NCBI GenBank assembly: GCA_003488415.1
Contig: DNLQ01000027.1
Location: 1-24,885 of the forward strand
Source of the DNA: Ruminococcus sp.
GTDB lineage: Bacteria > Bacillota > Clostridia > Oscillospirales > Ruminococcaceae
Reading direction: 5' to 3'
Length of the DNA stretch: 24,885 bases
The first letter of the stretch is position 1. Each line of letters begins with the position of its first letter. Position numbers and translations under genes: made by a program. The notes under the pieces were generated by a model. That model saw only the letters and a list, made by a program, of their open reading frames with translations. It was not told the origin of the DNA and did no database searches. Shown in pieces: positions 20,157 through 24,885 of the stretch.

Positions 20157-21560
20157 ATGAAAACTAACTTCTTGCTCAGAGCCGGCGCAGTCATTATGAC
20201 AGCCGCACTCACAGCTTCATGCACATTTATGTACGGGAAAGGAGGTTCTTCACCTGTGAAGTCTCAGATAACAGGTTCGGCTGCTTCCGCTGCAGAGGCA
20301 AGTCCGCTTATAAGCCGGAACGTCCCTGCGTACTCAGGCGCTAATCCTGCAACAGCCACTGCCGCAAACGATGAGCACTACTTCTCTTTCTGGTTCGGTA
20401 CTGCTCCCGACTACCTTGCCTACGACCTCTCCGGAGTGCCGGAGGAACAGAAGAAAGAGGTAACGGCAGTCTGGTACACCACCGGCTGCTTCGACAGGAT
20501 CGGACAGTACATCAATCAGAATATGGTGCCTACAGACTACGATATAGAGGTGAACTCCGCTCCCGGCGGCGAATACCCCACTGAGGGCTGGAAGACCGTG
20601 AAGTCAGTCCGGGGCTGCACCTACGGTTCGGGACTTCATATCCTCTCACTTGAAGGCTGCAACTGGATAAGACTCAATATCCTCACAGCAGACGGTGCCG
20701 AGGGCAAGCAGGCAAGCCTTAACTTTGACGTACACAGCGGCAGCAGTGATACATGGCTCTTCCTCGGTGACTCCATAACCGCCGGAGGTATGAACAACTG
20801 CTACGGTACGGGATTTGCCACACATATCAAGAACCTTGATGACAGGTACTTCCCGGCTCAGGTAAACGGCGGAATAGGCGGTATAACCAGTACTGACGGC
20901 GCAGATAATATTGACCGCTGGCTGGATGACTGCCCTGCAAGATACGTGAGCATCGCCTACGGCACGAATGACTGCTGGGGCAATCCCGGCAATACCGAAA
21001 AATTCTACAATAACACAAAGAAGATGATTGACTCAGTGCTGGATCACGGCAGCATTCCTGTTCTGCCTAAGATACCCGGCTCCACCAATAAGGACGTGGG
21101 CAATAACGTTCCGCTGTACAATGCTAAGGTGGAACAGCTCTGGCAGGAGTATGAAGGAAAGCTGATCAAAGGCCCGGACTTTGAGACCTTCTTCTCCGAG
21201 CATCCGGACTACCTCAGCAGCGACGGTGTACACCCTGCTTCCGAAGGCTACGAAGCAATGCGTCAGGAGTGGGCGAAGGAGATGTATAAGGCTGTATACA
21301 GCGCCGAAGCTCCCATATCTCCAACGGAAGCCTCCGGCGGCGTAAAATACGGCGATGCGAACTGTGACGGCAAAATAGATATATCCGATGCCGTTGCCGT
21401 ACTCCAGTATACCGCCAACAAGACCAAATATCCGCTTACGAATGAGGGTATCAAAAACGCCGATACAGACGGAGAATCAGGCATCACCGGTTCAGATGCC
21501 ATAGTGATACAAAAAATAGACGCAGGACTTATTGATCCGGAGGAACTGCCGATAAAATAG
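20157..21560 (+). CDS. Secreted SGNH/GDSL hydrolase with C-terminal dockerin
   Basis: This 467-residue exported protein probably deacetylates or de-esterifies plant polysaccharide. An N-terminal export signal (about 1-21) ends in LTASC with Cys22, close to a lipobox although Thr replaces the usual Leu at -3. A beta-sandwich-like region (about 70-195) precedes the SGNH core: FLGDSITAG (block I, Ser206), GGIGG (238-242), GTND (269-272, block III) and DGVHP (356-360, Asp/His of the triad). The tail (about 397-467) is a type I dockerin with two calcium loops, DANCDGKIDISD and a less regular DTDGESGITGSD. The architecture recalls acetylxylan-esterase-like CE families, but the family is not certain. 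It has its own promoter and terminator. Confidence 0.88.
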   Translation: MKTNFLLRAGAVIMTAALTASCTFMYGKGGSSPVKSQITGSAASAAEASPLISRNVPAYSGANPATATAANDEHYFSFWFGTAPDYLAYDLSGVPEEQKKEVTAVWYTTGCFDRIGQYINQNMVPTDYDIEVNSAPGGEYPTEGWKTVKSVRGCTYGSGLHILSLEGCNWIRLNILTADGAEGKQASLNFDVHSGSSDTWLFLGDSITAGGMNNCYGTGFATHIKNLDDRYFPAQVNGGIGGITSTDGADNIDRWLDDCPARYVSIAYGTNDCWGNPGNTEKFYNNTKKMIDSVLDHGSIPVLPKIPGSTNKDVGNNVPLYNAKVEQLWQEYEGKLIKGPDFETFFSEHPDYLSSDGVHPASEGYEAMRQEWAKEMYKAVYSAEAPISPTEASGGVKYGDANCDGKIDISDAVAVLQYTANKTKYPLTNEGIKNADTDGESGITGSDAIVIQKIDAGLIDPEELPIK

Positions 21561-21596
21561 TACTGCACCGGAATATACAATAACATATATCTGTAC

Positions 21597-21645
21597 AGGG
21601 TGTGCTTTATCCGTCAGCTGCGGAAAGGCACACCCTTCTGTTTAT
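21597..21645 (+). terminator. Terminator after the first SGNH gene
   Basis: AGGGTGTGC at 21597-21605 pairs with GCACACCCT at 21628-21636. The stem is extended by TCCG/CGGA pairing with small internal irregularities and closes a TCAGCTG loop. It is followed by TCTGTTTAT, a modest U tract. Confidence 0.7.
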
Positions 21646-21690
21646 ACCCCCTGTCAGAAAAAATACATATCAATATGTAAATAATTTCAC

Positions 21691-21719
21691 TTGACATAGC
21701 ACCAATGATATTATATAAT
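21691..21719 (+). promoter_or_regulatory. Consensus sigma-A promoter of the second SGNH gene
   Basis: Perfect TTGACA (21691-21696) and TATAAT (21714-21719) with a 17-base spacer, about 43 bases before the ATG. AAAAGGAGG follows as a strong ribosome-binding site. The promoter matches the sigma-A consensus exactly, suggesting high basal expression. Confidence 0.9.
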
Positions 21720-21761
21720 CAGTATATAGACTGAAAACCAGTCGCAAAAGGAGGATTTAAA

Positions 21762-23141
21762 ATGAAAAAGATCATATCAACTATTGCAGCTTCAGCTATA
21801 GCATTTTCAGGCATAGCCGCCGCTGTTCCATGTACTCAGGCTGCCGGAGACTCCGTTGACCATATCGTCATTCTCGGAGACAGCATCTCCAACGGATACG
21901 GACTTAAAGAAGGCGAATACAGCTACGGCGAGATACTTGCCGATTACACAGGTGCAAAAGTGGATAACCTCGCCGTTGCAGGAAATACATCAGAAAAACT
22001 TGTATATAGATTATCCGTTGATGCAGCAACACCTGAGTATAACGCTCTGAAGAATGCCGATGTTGTTGTTATCTCTATCGGCGCAAATGACATGATGAGC
22101 TACGCCTCTCACAGACTCCTTGAGATCGGTAAAAGCGCTTCATGCCTGAAGGATCAGTACGCAGATGCTGAGATTCCCGAAGAGCCATCCCTCGGAACAG
22201 TAAGAGAAATGCTCGATTCCGCAAAGCTGAAGAAATTCGCTGATTCCACCGTTAATATGATAACTCTTTCCACTGAACTCGGTAAGCTCACAAATGACCT
22301 TGCTGCCACTACAAGTACTCAGAACTACCAGCGCTACGAAAGAGTCATCGAGACCAAGACTATCCCAAACATCGAATCAATCATTAAGCAGATCAGGAAT
22401 ATCACCCCGGATGCCGAGATCATCCTCCAGACTGTATACAATCCTCTTATAGTGGAGGACTCCTTCGTTGCAAGCTCGTCAACACTGAAATCCTATGCCA
22501 GCTTCCTGCCTAACTTCGTAGTAAAGTTCGACAATGTACTCACTTCCTTCTCAAAGCAGCTCAATGACTGTGCCGAAGCAAACGGCGCCCATATCGTAGA
22601 TACCTACAGCACTTTCAGCGCTGAGGACGAAAACAAAGTAAGATATGCCTGGTACTTCGACGGGATAGAAGAGACTCCCACTGATATCCACCCTAACCAG
22701 GCAGGAAATATCGCAATTGCTGCCGATGTGCTGGATACTCTCGATTCACTGGGCAAGATCAGTCTCCATGACGACAACGGACTTATCGTACAGGCTTACA
22801 ACAGCCTCGCCAACAAGGATCAGTACCCTGCCGCAGTATACCCGACTCTTGCAAAAGTAATGGGCGATCCCTCAAAGGCTGCTCCTGAATTCACCCTGGG
22901 CGATGTTAACAGCGACGGTCTTATCGACTCCAGCGACGCATCTGAAATACTCGCTGACTACGCCTCTGTTTCTACCGGCGGTACTTCTTCATTCTCCGGT
23001 ACTAAAGCAAAGGCTGCCGATGTTAACAATGATTCCCTTGCAGATTCCAGTGACGCTTCATCCATACTCAGCTACTACGCTTACGCTTCTACTGCTGAGA
23101 ACGCAAAGTCACTTGCTGACTTCCTTGCAGAAAACGGCTGA
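21762..23141 (+). CDS. Secreted SGNH/GDSL hydrolase with C-terminal type I dockerin
   Basis: A 459-residue exported esterase. A Sec signal peptide (about 1-28, MKKIISTIAASAIAF then AxA-type residues) is followed directly by the SGNH core: ILGDSISNGYG (block I, Ser41), AVAGNTS (block II), ISIGAND (block III, 105-110) and DIHPNQAGN (block V, Asp308/His310). An insertion (about 120-210) contains a helical segment. The C-terminus (about 377-440) is a classical Ruminococcus-type dockerin with DVNSDGLIDSSD and DVNNDSLADSSD calcium loops. The dockerin would dock the enzyme to a cohesin scaffoldin. The substrate is unknown; it may be acetylated or feruloylated plant polysaccharide. It is unrelated in detail to the preceding SGNH protein, so this is not a simple tandem duplication. 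Confidence 0.9.
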   Translation: MKKIISTIAASAIAFSGIAAAVPCTQAAGDSVDHIVILGDSISNGYGLKEGEYSYGEILADYTGAKVDNLAVAGNTSEKLVYRLSVDAATPEYNALKNADVVVISIGANDMMSYASHRLLEIGKSASCLKDQYADAEIPEEPSLGTVREMLDSAKLKKFADSTVNMITLSTELGKLTNDLAATTSTQNYQRYERVIETKTIPNIESIIKQIRNITPDAEIILQTVYNPLIVEDSFVASSSTLKSYASFLPNFVVKFDNVLTSFSKQLNDCAEANGAHIVDTYSTFSAEDENKVRYAWYFDGIEETPTDIHPNQAGNIAIAADVLDTLDSLGKISLHDDNGLIVQAYNSLANKDQYPAAVYPTLAKVMGDPSKAAPEFTLGDVNSDGLIDSSDASEILADYASVSTGGTSSFSGTKAKAADVNNDSLADSSDASSILSYYAYASTAENAKSLADFLAENG

Positions 23142-23158
23142 TCTGTATCACGGTACAT

Positions 23159-23190
23159 ACTCCTCCTGCTCCGTCAGGGGGAGTTTTTAT
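23159..23190 (+). terminator. Terminator after the second SGNH gene
   Basis: ACTCCTCCTG (23159-23168) pairs with CAGGGGGAGT (23175-23184) through one G-T wobble, with a 6-base loop and TTTTTAT downstream. The 120 bases between it and the next promoter show no gene. Confidence 0.88.
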
Positions 23191-23306
23191 ATCTGTGATC
23201 CTTCTGCACACAGCCTGTCCCCCCTCACCGGACTGCATTCATATGATCTCTTTCTCAGACAGTACTCCCCCGCTTACCGCAGCAGGATCTTTTTTTCAAA
23301 AACCTC

Positions 23307-23335
23307 TTGACAGAGTGCGGAAAATGTTGTATAAT
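23307..23335 (+). promoter_or_regulatory. Consensus sigma-A promoter of the leuA T-box transcript
   Basis: Perfect TTGACA (23307-23312) and TATAAT (23330-23335) with a 17-base spacer. Initiation near 23342 places the whole T-box in the leader. Confidence 0.9.
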
Positions 23336-23360
23336 ACCTTTACAATCTTATAAATGCTAT

Positions 23361-23679
23361 GAAGGGAAACAAAAACCGCAGGGGCTTTTGCAGAGAGAGC
23401 TGTCACGCTGCCGGAAGGCGCACTGGTGAAAGACAGCAGGCAGATGCGGTCATAACTCCTCCCTGAGCAGTCAGCTGAAAGGTGTTGACTCAATGGCGTG
23501 TATCTCACACGGCGTTACCGTTACCGACTAAGCTCCACCGGGTTCTCCCGTTACAGAGATATGCGTTGATCCGACGCAGACGAGAGGGCGTGGCTTATCC
23601 CCACGTCAAGAAGAGTGGTACCACGGAGTATATTTGCAGCTTCGTCTCTTCCATGCAAGGCATGGAGGAGACTTTTTTA
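23361..23679 (+). promoter_or_regulatory. T-box riboswitch (leucine) in the leuA leader
   Basis: The leader senses uncharged tRNA and allows read-through when charging is low. Stem I has AGGGA/TCCCT at the base (23363-23367 with 23460-23464), ACCGCA/TGCGGT (23375-23380 with 23445-23450), the AGAGAG motif (about 23392) and GCTGTC/GACAGC above. The loop strand CATAACTCC (23451-23459) offers CTC (23456-23458) as a Leu specifier. The T-box core is AGAGTGGTACCACGG (23612-23626). GAAGAG (23610-23615) can pair with CTCTTC (23646-23651) to form the antiterminator. That strand also belongs to the terminator stem 23644-23656/23660-23672, which is followed by six T residues. The mutually exclusive design is complete. 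Confidence 0.92.
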
Positions 23680-23725
23680 TTGCCCTCCTGCCGGCATAAC
23701 CACGGATCAGAACGGAGGAACATTT

Positions 23726-24885
23726 ATGAAAAACACAGAAAAATACACCCGTCAGTTCTTTGCCCCTCCTGCTTCCGCTATGAAGTGGACGCAGAAAACA
23801 TACGTTGACAAGGCTCCGGTATGGTGCAGCGTTGACCTCAGAGACGGCAATCAGGCTCTTATCACACCTATGGATCTGGGAGAGAAACTGGAATTCTTCA
23901 AACTCCTCGTGAAGCTGGGCTTCAAGGAGATAGAGATAGGCTTCCCTGCCGCCTCGGAGACGGAGTACGAATTCTGCCGCACACTCATCGAGGAGGATCT
24001 TATCCCGGATGATGTCGCTATCCAGGTACTCACCCAGTCCCGTGAGCATATCATCAAAAAGACCTTCGACGCTCTTGTGGGATGCAAGAACGCTATAGTC
24101 CACCTCTACAACTCGACCTCAGCGGCACAGCGTGAACAGGTCTTCCGCAAGAGCAGGGAGGAAATAATTGATATAGCTGTCTCCGGAGCAAAGCTGTGCA
24201 AGGAGTACCGGGAAAAGTACGAGGGAAATTTCCGCTTTGAGTACTCCCCGGAGAGCTTCACCGGTACAGAACCGGATTTCGCTCTGGAGGTATGCAACGC
24301 CGTACTCGATGTATGGCAGCCTGCTCCCGATGACAAGGTGATAATCAACCTCCCCGTTACAGTACAGCTCTCCATGCCCCACGTATACGCAAATCAGATC
24401 GAGTATATGTGCGACAACCTGAGATACCGTGAGAATGTCATAGTCTCCCTCCACCCCCATAATGACCGTGGATGCGCTGTTGCAGATACGGAAATGGGAC
24501 TCCTTGCAGGTGCTGACCGTGTTGAGGGTACACTTTTCGGCAACGGTGAGCGCACGGGAAATGTGGATATCATCACCCTTGCGCTGAATATGTACTCCCA
24601 GGGCGTGGATCCCGGACTCGACCTCAGCGATATACCTTCCATTGAGGAGGTGTATACCCGTGTCACACGCATGGAAGTATACGAGCGTCAGCCATACTCA
24701 GGCAAGCTGGTATTTGCAGCCTTCAGCGGCTCCCATCAGGACGCTATCGCAAAGGGAATGAAGTGGCGTGAGGAGAACTCCTCTCCTGTCTGGAACGTAC
24801 CCTACCTGCCTATTGATCCCACAGACATCGGCAGAGTATACGAAAGTGATGTTATCCGTATCAACAGTCAGTCCGGAAAGGGCGG
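23726..24885 (+). CDS. leuA: 2-isopropylmalate synthase, long (LeuA2) form; 3' end outside window
   Basis: Condenses acetyl-CoA with 2-ketoisovalerate, the first committed step of leucine synthesis. The visible 386 codons begin MKNTEKYTRQFFAPPASAMK. They contain the TIM-barrel motifs CSVDLRDGNQAL (metal-binding Asp near the N-terminus), IEIGFPAASETE, VHLYNSTS, the HxH metal pair in SLHPHNDRG, and EGTLFGNGERTGN. The extended N-terminus and wording of these motifs match the actinobacterial/fungal-like group rather than the short E. coli/B. subtilis type. The C-terminal LeuA dimer regulatory domain lies beyond the window. GGAGG precedes the ATG. The Leu T-box leader fits the function. Confidence 0.95.
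   Translation, partial: MKNTEKYTRQFFAPPASAMKWTQKTYVDKAPVWCSVDLRDGNQALITPMDLGEKLEFFKLLVKLGFKEIEIGFPAASETEYEFCRTLIEEDLIPDDVAIQVLTQSREHIIKKTFDALVGCKNAIVHLYNSTSAAQREQVFRKSREEIIDIAVSGAKLCKEYREKYEGNFRFEYSPESFTGTEPDFALEVCNAVLDVWQPAPDDKVIINLPVTVQLSMPHVYANQIEYMCDNLRYRENVIVSLHPHNDRGCAVADTEMGLLAGADRVEGTLFGNGERTGNVDIITLALNMYSQGVDPGLDLSDIPSIEEVYTRVTRMEVYERQPYSGKLVFAAFSGSHQDAIAKGMKWREENSSPVWNVPYLPIDPTDIGRVYESDVIRINSQSGKG

Noticed and set aside
1..24885. CRISPR arrays, tRNA or rRNA genes, insertion sequences, prophage genes
   Set aside because: None were seen on reading both strands; the only repeats found are the coiled-coil, poly-Asp and Trp-repeat coding tracts.

Overview
The window looks like a chromosome segment from a fibre-degrading Ruminococcus-type Firmicute (Clostridia, Oscillospirales). 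The evidence is two secreted SGNH esterases ending in dockerin modules, a Leu T-box leader, strongly consensus sigma-A promoters, and a housekeeping gene order matching the yloC-to-spoVM region of Bacillus subtilis. The species cannot be fixed from the sequence alone.

Layout. (1) 1-3745, plus strand: the 3' end of an ABC ATPase and its 1100-residue FtsX/MacB-type permease, which carries a roughly 300-residue extracytoplasmic coiled coil. The unit ends at a bidirectional terminator (3779-3805). (2) 3811-17697, minus strand: fifteen tightly packed genes behind one clear promoter (-35/-10 at 17697-17669). In transcription order they are yicC, remA, gmk, rpoZ, priA, def, fmt, a YugP-type zinc peptidase, rsmB, rlmN, prpC, prkC, rsgA, tpk and spoVM. 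Relative to the B. subtilis order as I recall it, coaBC and rpe are missing and the peptidase gene is added. (3) 17852-19973, plus strand: divergent metG with its own promoter. (4) 20093-23190: two single-gene units encoding SGNH/GDSL hydrolases with C-terminal dockerins. (5) 23307-24885: promoter, T-box leader and the start of leuA (long-type 2-isopropylmalate synthase), cut by the window end.

The long minus operon joins nucleotide supply and transcription (gmk, rpoZ), RNA decay (yicC), replication restart (priA), formyl-methionine handling (fmt, def), rRNA methylation (rsmB, rlmN), ribosome assembly (rsgA) and the PrkC/PrpC Ser/Thr kinase-phosphatase pair. Its last gene is a 27-codon spoVM, a sporulation coat-anchoring peptide that is easy to miss because of its size. 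The spoVM ribosome-binding site lies in a strong hairpin immediately after the tpk stop. This could keep spoVM silent on vegetative read-through mRNA and is the most interesting signal here. Other unusual points are a Trp-rich repeat tail and a ten-Asp juxtamembrane tract on PrkC, and a motif II variant in PriA.
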